A stretch of DNA of 64,000 bases from Methylovorus mays (GCF_020531915.1 NZ_JAJAVG010000008.1:620001-684000), one strand, 5' to 3'. Shown: positions 37,240-46,613, numbered from the stretch's first letter. The notes: generated from the letters alone by a model not told the origin. Program-made: numbers and translations.

Positions 37240-37998
37240 ATGACAAGCAAGATCGCGATAGTGACGGGAAGCAGCCGCGGGCTGGGTAAAAGCATGGCAC
37301 TCTGCATCGCCGCCAAGGGTCAGGACGTCATCCTGACCTATCGCAGCCAGCGCGCGGAAGCAGAAGCTGTGGTCAGCAGCATTGAGGCCATGGGCAGAAA
37401 AGCGGTGGCACTGCAGCTGGATGTAGGCGACAGCGCTTCTTTTGCTCAATTTGCCCAGGAGGTGAAACAGGTGCTGCAGTCCCACTGGCAGCGCGATACC
37501 TTTGATTTTCTGGTCAACAACGCGGGTATCGGCATCCATGTCCCGTTCACCGAAACGACAGAAGAAGCCTTTGATACGCTGGTGAATATCCATTTCAAAG
37601 GCGTATTTTTCCTGACGCAGAAGCTGCTGGGGCTGATGGCAGATCAAGGGCGCATCATCAACATCTCCAGCGGTCTGGCACGCTTTTCCTTGCCTGGTTA
37701 TTCGGCCTACGCTGCCATGAAAGGCGCCGTGGAAGTCTTGACGCGTTATCTGGCAAAAGAGCTGGGGCCACGCGGCATTACCGTGAATGTGGTGGCGCCT
37801 GGCGCCATTGAAACTGACTTTGGGGGTGGCACGGTACGCGATAACGCCGAGGTCAATCAATTCGTGGCCAGCCAGACTGCCCTGGGGCGCGTGGGCTTGC
37901 CCGACGATATCGGCCCCATGGTGGCATCGTTATTGTCGGATGAGAATCGCTGGGTAAATGCCCAGCGTATTGAAGTCTCAGGCGGGATGTTTGTGTAG
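37240..37998 (+). CDS. Short-chain dehydrogenase/reductase
   Basis: This 252-residue classical SDR starts seven bases after AAAGGAG. The nucleotide motif is TGSSRGLGK, the NNAG motif is FLVNNAGIGIHV, the catalytic Ser is in INISSGLARF and the Tyr-Lys pair in YSAYAAMKGAVE. This is a family reductase fold similar to FabG-like 3-oxoacyl reductases, but the substrate is not predictable. It is divergent from the LysR regulator, whose product probably controls it, and convergent with the DedA-rhodanese gene, whose stop lies 17 bases away. Confidence 0.93.
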   Translation: MTSKIAIVTGSSRGLGKSMALCIAAKGQDVILTYRSQRAEAEAVVSSIEAMGRKAVALQLDVGDSASFAQFAQEVKQVLQSHWQRDTFDFLVNNAGIGIHVPFTETTEEAFDTLVNIHFKGVFFLTQKLLGLMADQGRIINISSGLARFSLPGYSAYAAMKGAVEVLTRYLAKELGPRGITVNVVAPGAIETDFGGGTVRDNAEVNQFVASQTALGRVGLPDDIGPMVASLLSDENRWVNAQRIEVSGGMFV

Positions 37999-38015
37999 CC
38001 AGCCCTGCGTATTGC

Positions 38016-38939
38016 TCAAGGCTCTATCTTGAAACCGGCATCGACCCAGGCATCGATGCCGCCCTTGAGTGGCCGCACCTTGTGATAACCCCGCTTGATG
38101 AGCAGCTTGGCCATTTTGGCCGCGGTCACGTCATTGGGGCAGGAACAGTAGAGCACGATATCCGTATCGATATCGGTATCAATAAACACGCTATCAATGG
38201 TGTCCTCGGTCATGCTGAGCGCGCCTGGAATACGGCCATCGCCTTGCAGGTGTGCGGGCCGGGCATCCACAATCACCGGACGCGAGCCGCTTTTCAGCAT
38301 GGTGTCCAGTTCATCCACCGAAATGCGCGCCATGCGCAACGACTTGATAAAGCGGTGCCGCTCCCACCATTTGTTGAGAATAAAGGCCACCAAGGCAATA
38401 CCCAGCAACAGGGCACCCCATTTGCCCATCTCGCTCAGAATATCCAGCAACTCATCAATGGCACTGCTGAACAAGGTGCCAAGCACAATAGCCGAACCTG
38501 CCCAGATGGCAGCCCCCAGGCTGTCAAAAATGATAAAGGTCGTGGCCCGTGTACCGACGGTACCGGCCAATGCGCTGGACACCGACGCAAAGCCAGGAAT
38601 GAATTTGCAGAACAGCAGCGCAGGTGGCCCTATGCGCAGATACACCGATTCCGTCTGCCGCACACAGGAATCGGGCGACAGGGAAATGCGGCATAGCTTG
38701 CTCATGACCCGGCGGCCAAAACGGCGGCCGGCAAAATACCAGGCCAAGTCTGCCAGTAGCGAGGCGATGACCGCGGTCAGCAACAATTGCGCCGGGCTAT
38801 ATTGGCCTTGGGTCAGCATAGCGCCCGTCACCAGCAAGGTGGGGTAGGCAGGAATAGGTAAGCCGATCTGCTCAAGAAACACATTGGCAAACACAATCAG
38901 CAAGCCGTATTGCTGAAGCAGATCAAGCAAATGCTGCAT
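38016..38939 (-). CDS. DedA-family membrane protein fused to a rhodanese domain
   Basis: The product has 307 residues. The first ~200 form a DedA/VTT membrane domain (FANVFLEQIGLPIPAYPTLL, WYFAGRRFGRRV, KFIPGFASVSSALAG), a family linked to phospholipid flipping and membrane homeostasis. The last ~100 residues are a rhodanese-like domain with Cys at the active-site loop (LYCSCPNDVTAAKMA), so a sulfur-transfer or redox role is suggested. This fusion occurs in other proteobacteria. The ATG follows the YqaE stop by three bases, so the two are co-transcribed. No partner acceptor protein is seen. Confidence 0.9.
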   Translation of the reverse strand: MQHLLDLLQQYGLLIVFANVFLEQIGLPIPAYPTLLVTGAMLTQGQYSPAQLLLTAVIASLLADLAWYFAGRRFGRRVMSKLCRISLSPDSCVRQTESVYLRIGPPALLFCKFIPGFASVSSALAGTVGTRATTFIIFDSLGAAIWAGSAIVLGTLFSSAIDELLDILSEMGKWGALLLGIALVAFILNKWWERHRFIKSLRMARISVDELDTMLKSGSRPVIVDARPAHLQGDGRIPGALSMTEDTIDSVFIDTDIDTDIVLYCSCPNDVTAAKMAKLLIKRGYHKVRPLKGGIDAWVDAGFKIEP

Positions 38940-38942
38940 GGA

Positions 38943-39134
38943 TTACCTCGACTTCAATGCGTCAGCGATCTTCTGGTCGGTCTTGTACTGGCTGAGCGCG
39001 TACACCGCCCAGAGGGTGGCGGGCAGCCAACCGATGAGCGTGACTTGCAGAATCAGACAGACGATGCCTGCGATGGGACGGCCAATGGTGAAAAATGTCA
39101 GCCAGGGCAGAATAAGGGCAATCAGTAAACGCAT
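38943..39134 (-). CDS. YqaE/Pmp3-family small membrane protein
   Basis: This 63-residue protein has two hydrophobic helices and the family signature IALILPWLTFFTIGRPIAG, then GWLPATLWAVYAL. Family members are stress-responsive membrane proteins thought to influence membrane potential or permeability. The gene sits immediately upstream of the DedA-rhodanese gene, with three bases between the stop and the next ATG, so they probably form a two-gene membrane-homeostasis operon. Confidence 0.88.
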   Translation of the reverse strand: MRLLIALILPWLTFFTIGRPIAGIVCLILQVTLIGWLPATLWAVYALSQYKTDQKIADALKSR

Positions 39135-39365
39135 GTCAGCAACCTATATGAAATGTTAACGCCCCCTATATTAACAGCCTCTACCAGCTTGCGGACCCGT
39201 AGCTGGACAAGATCGCACACGCAATGCCATGCCGCTTTGACCTTATAACCCATGTCGGACGCGCACCCTATGCTCACCCTGGCGCTGATCATGCATACAA
39301 GCGTCAGGGAAATCAGGATAATGCTAGCGCTCGCAAGATAACCCTCGCTATGGAAGGAGCCCTCT

Positions 39366-40082
39366 GTGGAAGCCTGGCAAAACATCAACCTCCTGTCGCT
39401 ACTCGATACCCTGATCAGCCTTAGCACGGCATTTGTACTGGGCAGCCTGATTGGCTTTGAGCGCCAGTATCGGCAGCGAACAGCAGGGCTACGCACCAAT
39501 GTGCTGGTGGCGGTGGGTGCCGCCATCTTTGTCGACATGGCGAACCGACTGACCGGGCATGAAGGGTCGGTGCATGTGGTGGCATATGTCGTGTCGGGGA
39601 TAGGTTTTCTCGGGGCAGGCGTCATCATGCGCGAACAGGGCAATGTGCGTGGCCTGAACACCGCGGCCACCTTGTGGGGCTCCGCGGCGGTGGGTGCCTG
39701 CGCTGGCGCTGATCTTCTGCTGGAATCCCTGCTGGGTGCGCTGTTTGTCCTGGCCGCCAATACCCTGTTGCGGCCCGTGGTCAACCGTATCAACCGCCAG
39801 CCCATGGACACCCCGGCCGTGGAGCTGACCAATACGGTTTATGTCATCGCGGCGCGCACGCATCAGAAAGAAGCCATGTACCTGCTGGAGCAGGCGCTGG
39901 AGCAAACCGGCTATCCGCTGCAAGCGCTGGTCATGCATGCCTTTGGTGAAAACGAAATTGAAATTGAAGCGACGCTGGCGGCCACCTCCGTCGATGGTCC
40001 GGTGCTGGATCAGCTGATCGACCAACTGAAGCAGAGCCCGCATGTTGGGCAGGCGTTCTGGAGCCCCAGCACCACGGATTAA
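39366..40082 (+). CDS. MgtC/SapB-family membrane protein
   Basis: This 238-residue protein begins at a GTG with AAGGAG six bases upstream. Four to five hydrophobic helices lie in the N-terminal ~130 residues with the family signature GSLIGFERQYRQRTAGLRTN and GIGFLGAGVIM. The C-terminal ~90 residues form a soluble ACT-like region (VYVIAARTHQKEAMYLLEQAL). MgtC proteins affect magnesium-limited growth and ATP synthase regulation in pathogens; the role here is unknown. It is convergent with the Hsp70-like gene at 40094, with eleven bases between the stops. Confidence 0.9.
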   Translation: MEAWQNINLLSLLDTLISLSTAFVLGSLIGFERQYRQRTAGLRTNVLVAVGAAIFVDMANRLTGHEGSVHVVAYVVSGIGFLGAGVIMREQGNVRGLNTAATLWGSAAVGACAGADLLLESLLGALFVLAANTLLRPVVNRINRQPMDTPAVELTNTVYVIAARTHQKEAMYLLEQALEQTGYPLQALVMHAFGENEIEIEATLAATSVDGPVLDQLIDQLKQSPHVGQAFWSPSTTD

Positions 40083-40093
40083 GTGAGCGTCTG

Positions 40094-41362
40094 CTATCGT
40101 GAAAACCAGCGACTGGCATAGAGCGCCAGGCCACTAGCCACGCCGCCGTGCATATTGCCGGTCACCAGCGGCATGTCGTCACCCATCACGTTGCGGATTG
40201 CCTGCTGTATGACGGGAGAGACGGCCGAGCCCCCAGTCAGATAGGTTTTATCAATGTGGACGCCAGCACCAGCGCGTGCTTCTTCGATCACCTTGCGAAT
40301 TTTTTCTGTAGATTGCGTAATCGCCTGCTGCATCTGCTCGCGATTCATGCCGAGCTGCAACTCAGGCGCCACAAAATCCACATTGATATTCGTCTCAGCC
40401 GCATCCGTCAGGCGGATTTTGGCCTGCTCGGCGCTGCGTACCAGACTGTGGGTCAGGCGTTCGCGCCAGACCTTGTACAAGCGGCGGCGCGCTTCATCCG
40501 GCTCGCCATGTACCGGCATTTCAAACCGGTTGTAAAAGGCATGCTGACTGGGAATGCTGTTGACGGAAATGGCATCAAACGCCTTGTGATGCAACTCGCC
40601 ATCCTTGCCAAAGGAGGGCATGATCTGGTGCCAGCCGATGTGAATATCGAGATCGGTACCGCCGATGCGGGTACCGGCATATGACAACAGGTCAGCACTA
40701 CGATCCGCGCTCGCCCGCGCATCCGGCCCCACGCGCACCACGGAGCAATCGGTGGTACCACCGCCCACATCCACCACCAGCAACACTTCGTCATTCACCA
40801 GGCCGTTTTCGTAATCCAGCGCTGCGGCCAGCGGCTCATACATGAAGATCACATCCTGCAAGCCCGCTGCCTGCGCGGCTTCGCGCATAATAGTGAGCGC
40901 CTGCTCATCCCCGCGTTCGCCGTATACGCCATGATAACGAATGGGACGGCCTATCACGGCCTGCTGCAAGGGCATGCCGCTCGCGACCCGCGCCTGTTGC
41001 ATCAGCCGCTCCAGCATGCGGCTGATGATGACGGTGAAAAAATCCAGCTGGTCGCGGCTGAGATCGCTGCCCAGAAATACCTTGGGGGACTTCACATACA
41101 GCCCGTCGGTGGGACCTTCGGTATGCGCTTGAATGGCGGCACGGCCAAACAGCAAGTCGCGGGCATCGCCCAGCTGCTGGCGCAGCGTCATGCGCGCATC
41201 GTCGTCTTCATCCAGATGGTCCGGGCGCTGGCGATAGACCGCCGAGGGCAGATAAACACTCTCGCCCTCCAGCGGCAACAAGGTCACCACGCCATTCTGC
41301 GCCACCCCCACTGAAGAGTTGGACGTTCCGTAATCGATCCCGCAATGCATGCGCGGCCCCAT
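40094..41362 (-). CDS. Hsp70-family chaperone-like ATPase (YegD type)
   Basis: This 422-residue actin-fold ATPase is shorter than DnaK and lacks a full substrate-binding domain. The phosphate-1 motif is CGIDYGTSNSSVGV and phosphate-2 is VVDVGGGTTDCSVV; the adenosine-motif region near the end is YLTGGSAVSPVIQQAI. The features match YegD-like Hsp70 homologues of unknown client. Two start codons compete: ATG 41362, or ATG 41350 with GGGG six bases upstream. The latter begins MHCGIDYG and is more plausible. It is a single gene. Confidence 0.9.
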   Translation of the reverse strand: MGPRMHCGIDYGTSNSSVGVAQNGVVTLLPLEGESVYLPSAVYRQRPDHLDEDDDARMTLRQQLGDARDLLFGRAAIQAHTEGPTDGLYVKSPKVFLGSDLSRDQLDFFTVIISRMLERLMQQARVASGMPLQQAVIGRPIRYHGVYGERGDEQALTIMREAAQAAGLQDVIFMYEPLAAALDYENGLVNDEVLLVVDVGGGTTDCSVVRVGPDARASADRSADLLSYAGTRIGGTDLDIHIGWHQIMPSFGKDGELHHKAFDAISVNSIPSQHAFYNRFEMPVHGEPDEARRRLYKVWRERLTHSLVRSAEQAKIRLTDAAETNINVDFVAPELQLGMNREQMQQAITQSTEKIRKVIEEARAGAGVHIDKTYLTGGSAVSPVIQQAIRNVMGDDMPLVTGNMHGGVASGLALYASRWFSR

Positions 41363-41569
41363 CTGACAAAAGAGCAGGATTCTACCATTTGTGCTGCCAT
41401 CAACGTCGCCTTAGACCAGCATCTGAGCTTGCTTAAAGTTGCCTGAGTGCGCATCTCCCTAGCGTCATTCGGCCAGCCTGGCAAGCAATCAATTTTTAAG
41501 GTGGGTGGTCATGAAGCCACGGGAAGAACAGGTGACTGGGGTAAAATTCTCTGTTTTTGAGTACGCACC

Positions 41570-42490
41570 ATGTGGTTCAAAAACCTCCAGATTTATCGCA
41601 TCTCCCAATGGAACACCCCAGCTGAAGCACTGGAAGAACATCTCGCACGTCACGCCCTGCCAGACACACCCACTTCTGAAATGCAGCAGGCTGGCTGGAT
41701 TGCGCCTGCCGGCCCCGGCAAGCCATTTGTGCATGTGCAAGGTCAGCAAGTGCTTATTGCGCTGTGTGTGGAAAAGAAAATCCTGCCTGCCAGCGTCATC
41801 AATCAATATGCCAAGGCACGCGCGCTGGAGCTGGAAGAACAGCAAGGCTACAAACCCGGGCGCAAGCAGATGAAGGAGCTGAAGGAAGCGATTGCCGATG
41901 AGCTAAGGCCACGGGCATTTTCATTGCGTCGCACTATTTATGCGTGGCTGGATCTTGCCAATGGCTGGTTTGTGGTGGATGCCGCCAGCGCCGCCCTGGC
42001 GGATACCTTGTTGGAGCAATTGCACAAATCTGTGGATGGTTTTTCCTTGCGCCTGATCAAGACCAACCTTTCGCCGACCAGCGCCATGACAGGATGGCTG
42101 GCGGGGAATGAAGCCCCTTATGGTTTCAGTGTGGATCGTGATTGCGAATTGCGTGCGCTGGGCGACGACAAGGCTACTGTGCGTTATGTGCGCCATGACC
42201 TCGAAGCCGAGGAAATCCGTAAACATATTCAGGGCGGCAAGCAGGTGACACGGCTAGCCATGACCTGGCGTGATCGCATCGCTTTTGTATTGAATGACGT
42301 ACTGCAGATTAAACGACTGGAAGTGCTGGATGTACTGAAAGAAGCGGCGGCGGATGTCGCTGCCGAAGAAATGTTCGACAGCGACTTTGTCATGATGAGT
42401 GGTGAGCTGAGTCAGCTCTTGCCCGAACTATTGTCAGCGCTGGGCGGTGAAGTCGACACAACACCCAAACCTCAGGCGGCTGCCGCCTAA
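41570..42490 (+). CDS. rdgC: Recombination-associated protein RdgC
   Basis: This 306-residue RdgC is a ring-shaped DNA-binding protein that inhibits RecA-promoted recombination. The N-terminus MWFKNLQIYRISQW and the central KPGRKQMKELKEAIADELRP are strongly conserved in the family, and the length is normal. It is convergent with the transglutaminase-like gene, with four bases between the stops. Presence of RdgC supports a beta- or gammaproteobacterial origin of the window. Confidence 0.96.
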   Translation: MWFKNLQIYRISQWNTPAEALEEHLARHALPDTPTSEMQQAGWIAPAGPGKPFVHVQGQQVLIALCVEKKILPASVINQYAKARALELEEQQGYKPGRKQMKELKEAIADELRPRAFSLRRTIYAWLDLANGWFVVDAASAALADTLLEQLHKSVDGFSLRLIKTNLSPTSAMTGWLAGNEAPYGFSVDRDCELRALGDDKATVRYVRHDLEAEEIRKHIQGGKQVTRLAMTWRDRIAFVLNDVLQIKRLEVLDVLKEAAADVAAEEMFDSDFVMMSGELSQLLPELLSALGGEVDTTPKPQAAAA

Positions 42491-42494
42491 CGTC

Positions 42495-43358
42495 TCAGGC
42501 ATCTGTAGAAACCGCCTGATCGCTGTGTTGAGGCAGCACGATCCCGGACGCCGGGTCCTGCAAGGCCTCAATCTCGATCAGCGGTGCCCAGGAGTTAATC
42601 GCGCCGAATACCGTGGCGAAGGATACATCGGCAGCATCGCGACCCGTGCCAAGTCGTATCAAGCCCAGGCGCGGCGAGATGCCCGTTGGTTCAAACACGT
42701 ACCAGCGATCGCCCAGATACACCTCAACATAGGCATGAAAATCATGCGGACCACTCGCCGGGTCTGAACCGTAATCCACGCCCGTCACAAAGCGAGCAGG
42801 CATATTCAAAGCGCGGCACAACGCAATCATCGCATGGGAAAAGTCACGGCATACCCCGGCTTTCTGCTCGATGACATCGGTCGCCGCGCTCATGCTGTTG
42901 GTGCTTCCCGGCAGATAGGCCAGGTTGCCATGCACCCAGTCACATACCGCCTTTACACGCGCATACCCGCGCGGCAGATGGCCGAACTGCTGGTTGGCAA
43001 AGGCTTGCAATAGATCAGACTGGCAATAGCGGCTGGGGTAAAGGTAGCGCAGATATTGAATGGGGATGTCAGTAATCGCCACTTCTTGCAAGGTGTCGGG
43101 AGCTTCCAGTTGATGGTCGACTTCCACCGTCGCGGAATAATGCACCTCCAGTGGCCCGGCCTCGGCCTGACAACGCACATAGCGCGTGCCATAGAACGTA
43201 TCTTCGTAGAGTTCGTATCGCAATGGCTGGCTGAAAGTCAGGCGCTCGTTCATGACAGACTGATTCGCTGTCTGCGCAGCATGCACATTGAGGATGAAAT
43301 CGGTCCTGGGGTCCAGCACTTCGTATTTGAGGCTGATGGCCAATTGCATTTTGATCAT
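42495..43358 (-). CDS. Transglutaminase-like cysteine protease-fold protein
   Basis: This 287-residue cytoplasmic protein has an N-terminal beta-rich region (about 1-90) and a transglutaminase-like domain with the catalytic Cys170 in QKAGVCRDFSHAM and His208 in DFHAYVEVYL. The usual third residue, Asp in a DPT-type motif, is Glu223 here (YVFEPTGIS). The substitution is conservative but unusual. Function could be peptide-bond hydrolysis or crosslinking, or a non-catalytic role. The gene stands alone between rdgC and the YjfB-like gene. Confidence 0.87.
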   Translation of the reverse strand: MIKMQLAISLKYEVLDPRTDFILNVHAAQTANQSVMNERLTFSQPLRYELYEDTFYGTRYVRCQAEAGPLEVHYSATVEVDHQLEAPDTLQEVAITDIPIQYLRYLYPSRYCQSDLLQAFANQQFGHLPRGYARVKAVCDWVHGNLAYLPGSTNSMSAATDVIEQKAGVCRDFSHAMIALCRALNMPARFVTGVDYGSDPASGPHDFHAYVEVYLGDRWYVFEPTGISPRLGLIRLGTGRDAADVSFATVFGAINSWAPLIEIEALQDPASGIVLPQHSDQAVSTDA

Positions 43359-43477
43359 GATGGTATCTTGAAATAGGGATACCCCATGATACGTTAGTAC
43401 TTACTCAGGGAGCATCGGCATTTCGCCGATAAATGTATCCGTGCCATCCTACAAAACTGGCAGGAAATAGGGAAAGG

Positions 43478-43669
43478 TCAGGCAGTAGTATTGATGTTCT
43501 GGCCGAGATGATCAGGCAGATTTTGTACTGGTGGCAAAGAGTTAATCAGACCCATCGCCGCAGACTCCTGGGCATCCAATGCCTTTTTAAGCACATTCAT
43601 GGTGACGGCCTGTCCGACCCGTGTCTCTGCCATGCTTGCTGCTACGGTAGCGCTGCCAACTGAATCCAT
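43478..43669 (-). CDS. YjfB-like putative motility protein
   Basis: This 63-residue small protein has the family layout: MDSVGSATVAASMAETR, then TMNVLKKALDAQESAAMGLI, then a Pro-containing tail. It matches the YjfB motility family, short helical proteins associated with flagellar genes in many bacteria. It stands alone here, with 119 bases to the transglutaminase gene downstream. Confidence 0.82.
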   Translation of the reverse strand: MDSVGSATVAASMAETRVGQAVTMNVLKKALDAQESAAMGLINSLPPVQNLPDHLGQNINTTA

Positions 43670-43913
43670 ACAATTCTCCTCATCTACACTACTGTATCGG
43701 CAGGCTTTGTACGTTCTTTAGGGCTGTCATGAAAAAAACTTGCTCAAGCCCGGCAAAACTTGTTTTTGTACTGGTGGTCTTTTGATTGCAGGGCCTGATT
43801 CATCGCGAGCTTCTGCTAGACTTCGTAAGAAAGCACGGCCAGTCATGGGTACTCCACAGGCTGGCAATGCATTCAACTAACGCCACCGCCCAATAACCCC
43901 TATATCCAAGGTC

Positions 43914-45482
43914 ATGATGCTGTCATTCGATAATCGCCTGCTAAACGAACTCCCCGGTGACCCGATACAAGGCGCCCAGCTACGCCAGGTGCATGGCGCC
44001 CTCTGGTCGCGGGTGGATGCCACGCCGGTAAGCGCCCCCCGGATGCTGGCGTGGTCACCCGAAATGGCGACCACGTTAGGACTCACTGCGGCGGATATGC
44101 AATCAGATGCCATGCTGCAGGCCCTGTCCGGCAATGGCTTGTTGCCCGGCATGCAGCATTACGCCACCTGTTATGGCGGCCATCAGTTTGGTAACTGGGC
44201 CGGGCAGCTGGGCGATGGCCGCGCCATTTTTCTGGGGGAAACCGTGAATGCGGCTGGCGAACGCTGGGAGCTGCAACTGAAGGGCGCAGGAGCCACGCCG
44301 TATTCTCGTCGCGCCGATGGTCGGGCGGTATTGCGTTCTTCCTTGCGCGAATTCTTATGCAGCGAAGCCATGTTCCACCTGGGCATCCCCACCACGCGAG
44401 CACTGAGCCTGGTGGCGACAGGCGATAGCGTGATTCGCGACATGTTTTACGATGGTCACCCGGAACGCGAGCCAGGCGCCATCGTCTGCCGCGTTGCACC
44501 TTCGTTCATACGCTTTGGGCATTTTGAGCTGCCTGCATCGCGCGGGGATATTGATCTGCTGCGCCGCCTGACCGAATTCACCATGCAACGCGACTTTGCC
44601 GACATGGCTTTCCCCGTCGATATGCCGCTGCATGAGCGCGTGCCCATCTGGTTTGGCGAGGTGTGCCGGCGCACGGCCCTGCTGATGGCGGAGTGGATGC
44701 GTGTAGGGTTTGTACATGGCGTCATGAACACGGACAACATGTCCATCCTGGGGCTCACTATTGATTACGGCCCCTATGGCTGGATAGACAATTTTGATCC
44801 CGGCTGGACACCCAATACCACCGACGCCTCTGGCCGACGCTACTGCTTTGGCCGTCAACCCGATATCGCACGCTGGAACCTGGAACGGCTGGCAGAAGCG
44901 CTGGCGCTTTTGTTGCCCGAGCCTGCACCCATTGCCGAGGGCCTCGGCATATTTGACAGCACCTATGGTCAGGCATGGAGCCAGGGCCTGGCCGCCAAAT
45001 TCGGGCTGCGCGACTGGCAGGACGATGATGCCGCCTTGATGAGCGAAATTTTCGAATTGATGACCCGGGCGGAAGTCGACATGACCATGTTCTTCCGCCT
45101 GCTGGGCGATATGGATATGCAAGCACCCAAAGCCGAAGCGCTACGCCCAGCGTTTTATCGCGAAGAATTGTGGCAGGATTTCCACCCGCCCCTCTACTCC
45201 TGGCTGCAACGCTACGGCGAGCGGCTAAAACACGACAACCTGTCCCAGACAGCACGACGAACCGCCATGCACAAAGTGAACCCACGCTTTGTGCTGCGCA
45301 ATTATCTGGCCCAGCAGGCGATTGACCTGGCCACCGAGGGCGACACCACCATGCTGCAGCAACTGTTCAGCGCCATGCGGCAACCCTACGATGAGCTTCC
45401 GCAGCATGATGCGCTTTATGCCTTGCGGCCAGATTGGGCGCGGCAGAAAGCCGGTTGCTCCATGCTCTCTTGCAGCTCATGA
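43914..45482 (+). CDS. selO: Protein adenylyltransferase SelO (YdiU/UPF0061)
   Basis: This 522-residue pseudokinase-fold enzyme transfers AMP to Ser, Thr or Tyr of target proteins. Landmarks are YGGHQFGNWAGQLGDGRA near the N-terminus, GAGATPYSRRADGRAVLRSS, VRFGHFELPA-like SFIRFGHFELPASRGD, and the NTDNMSILGLTIDYGPYG active-site region. The C-terminus CSMLSCSS keeps the conserved C-terminal cysteine pattern; in eukaryotes this position is selenocysteine. Two adjacent ATGs (43914, 43917) are possible, and AAGG five bases before the second slightly favours it. It stands alone. Confidence 0.95.
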   Translation: MMLSFDNRLLNELPGDPIQGAQLRQVHGALWSRVDATPVSAPRMLAWSPEMATTLGLTAADMQSDAMLQALSGNGLLPGMQHYATCYGGHQFGNWAGQLGDGRAIFLGETVNAAGERWELQLKGAGATPYSRRADGRAVLRSSLREFLCSEAMFHLGIPTTRALSLVATGDSVIRDMFYDGHPEREPGAIVCRVAPSFIRFGHFELPASRGDIDLLRRLTEFTMQRDFADMAFPVDMPLHERVPIWFGEVCRRTALLMAEWMRVGFVHGVMNTDNMSILGLTIDYGPYGWIDNFDPGWTPNTTDASGRRYCFGRQPDIARWNLERLAEALALLLPEPAPIAEGLGIFDSTYGQAWSQGLAAKFGLRDWQDDDAALMSEIFELMTRAEVDMTMFFRLLGDMDMQAPKAEALRPAFYREELWQDFHPPLYSWLQRYGERLKHDNLSQTARRTAMHKVNPRFVLRNYLAQQAIDLATEGDTTMLQQLFSAMRQPYDELPQHDALYALRPDWARQKAGCSMLSCSS

Positions 45483-45597
45483 AGGGCTGGCCTACATCCA
45501 CATTTTCTGTGGATAAGTATGTGGGCTCGCTGCGGAAGGTGACGCCAAGTACATGATGCAATAGCGAAGCCTCGGCATTGGTCACAATTGTGTCATC

Positions 45598-46329
45598 TCA
45601 TGCCAGCGTGCAGCCACGATAATGCTGGGTCTGACAGGTTCGTGCCAGAGCTTGGGCCTTAGCCAGCTGCTCCGGTGTCATCTTGGCTTCGAGATACATG
45701 AGTATTTTCTTGCGCTTGGCGCTACGCCCATGGGCATCCTGCGGATTTTCAGCTGCGAGCCAGATCCACATATACCCATTCACCATACTGGCCGGCACGC
45801 CTTCCCCTTCCAGATACATATTGCCGAGATTGAACTGGGCGTCGCCATCCCCTTGCTCGGCCGCCAGGGTGAACCATTTCAGTGCTTCCGGGATGTCCTG
45901 CGGGACAACATCCCCTCGCAAGTAAACAATGCCCAGATTAAGCTGCGAACGCACATGGCCTTGCTCGGCGGCCTTGCGATACCACTTGATCGCCTCGTCG
46001 TAATCCATGGCAACCCCGCCATCACGACGGAAATAAATTACGCCCAGCGCATATTGCGCTTCGGCAAAGCCTTGCTCCGCGGACTGTCGATACCACTTCA
46101 CCGCTTCCTGTGGACTTTCCGGAACGCCGTCGCCCCGGGCATACATCAGCGCAAGGTTGTACTGGGCTTTGGCATCACCCGCCGCCGCCAATTCACGGTA
46201 CATAGCCGCCGCCTGCGCAAACTTGCCCGCGTCTACCGCCGCCTTGGCTTCGTCCAGGCTGGCCGCTACAACGGTGACGGGCAATAGCAAGGCCACACAT
46301 ACGAGATACCCCAATAAACGTTTCACCAT
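45598..46329 (-). CDS. Exported Sel1-like repeat protein
   Basis: This 243-residue protein has a signal peptide ending near VTVVAASLDEAK. Four to five Sel1-type repeats follow (AQYNLALMYARGDGVPESP, AQYALGVIYFRRDGGVAMD, SQLNLGIVYLRGDVVPQDI, AQFNLGNMYLEGEGVPASM), then a C-terminal region with two Cys. Sel1 proteins serve as scaffolds in the envelope. AGGAGG lies directly before the ATG, so a GTG at 46326 five bases after it is an alternative start. A short cysteine-rich frame lies just upstream on the same strand. Confidence 0.9.
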   Translation of the reverse strand: MVKRLLGYLVCVALLLPVTVVAASLDEAKAAVDAGKFAQAAAMYRELAAAGDAKAQYNLALMYARGDGVPESPQEAVKWYRQSAEQGFAEAQYALGVIYFRRDGGVAMDYDEAIKWYRKAAEQGHVRSQLNLGIVYLRGDVVPQDIPEALKWFTLAAEQGDGDAQFNLGNMYLEGEGVPASMVNGYMWIWLAAENPQDAHGRSAKRKKILMYLEAKMTPEQLAKAQALARTCQTQHYRGCTLA

Positions 46330-46356
46330 CGCCTCCTGGCAGCTTATAAGTCATTT

Positions 46357-46557
46357 TTAGCCACCACAAACCCACTTGGCCGGATGGCAGTCTTGTATAC
46401 AGCTCTGTATGGGCAAGCCATCTTGCCCAATAGTTCCGCCATCGGGATCCGCAACGAAGCTCAGCGAACAGGTCTGTGGCATGCAAGCCGCGCCAGTGCT
46501 TAAGTAGGCGCAGTCACCGCTTTTAATGGATAATCTGTACTGTGCCTGTTTGCACAA
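46357..46557 (-). CDS. Possible small cysteine-rich protein
   Basis: A 66-codon frame from a TTG start (AGGA three bases upstream) ends 27 bases before the Sel1-protein gene on the same strand. It carries about eight Cys (SGDCAYLSTGAACMPQTC, SIQDC-like SCIQDC and WVCGG). The frame stays open further upstream but without another start codon. No signal peptide is visible, which weakens the case. The cysteine density is the only positive sign. I do not recognise a family. Confidence 0.25.
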   Translation of the reverse strand: MCKQAQYRLSIKSGDCAYLSTGAACMPQTCSLSFVADPDGGTIGQDGLPIQSCIQDCHPAKWVCGG

Positions 46558-46613
46558 TTTTCCTGCACCACTGCCATTGATACAGGAACCCCGTTCCCGA
46601 AAGCCAACGCGAC

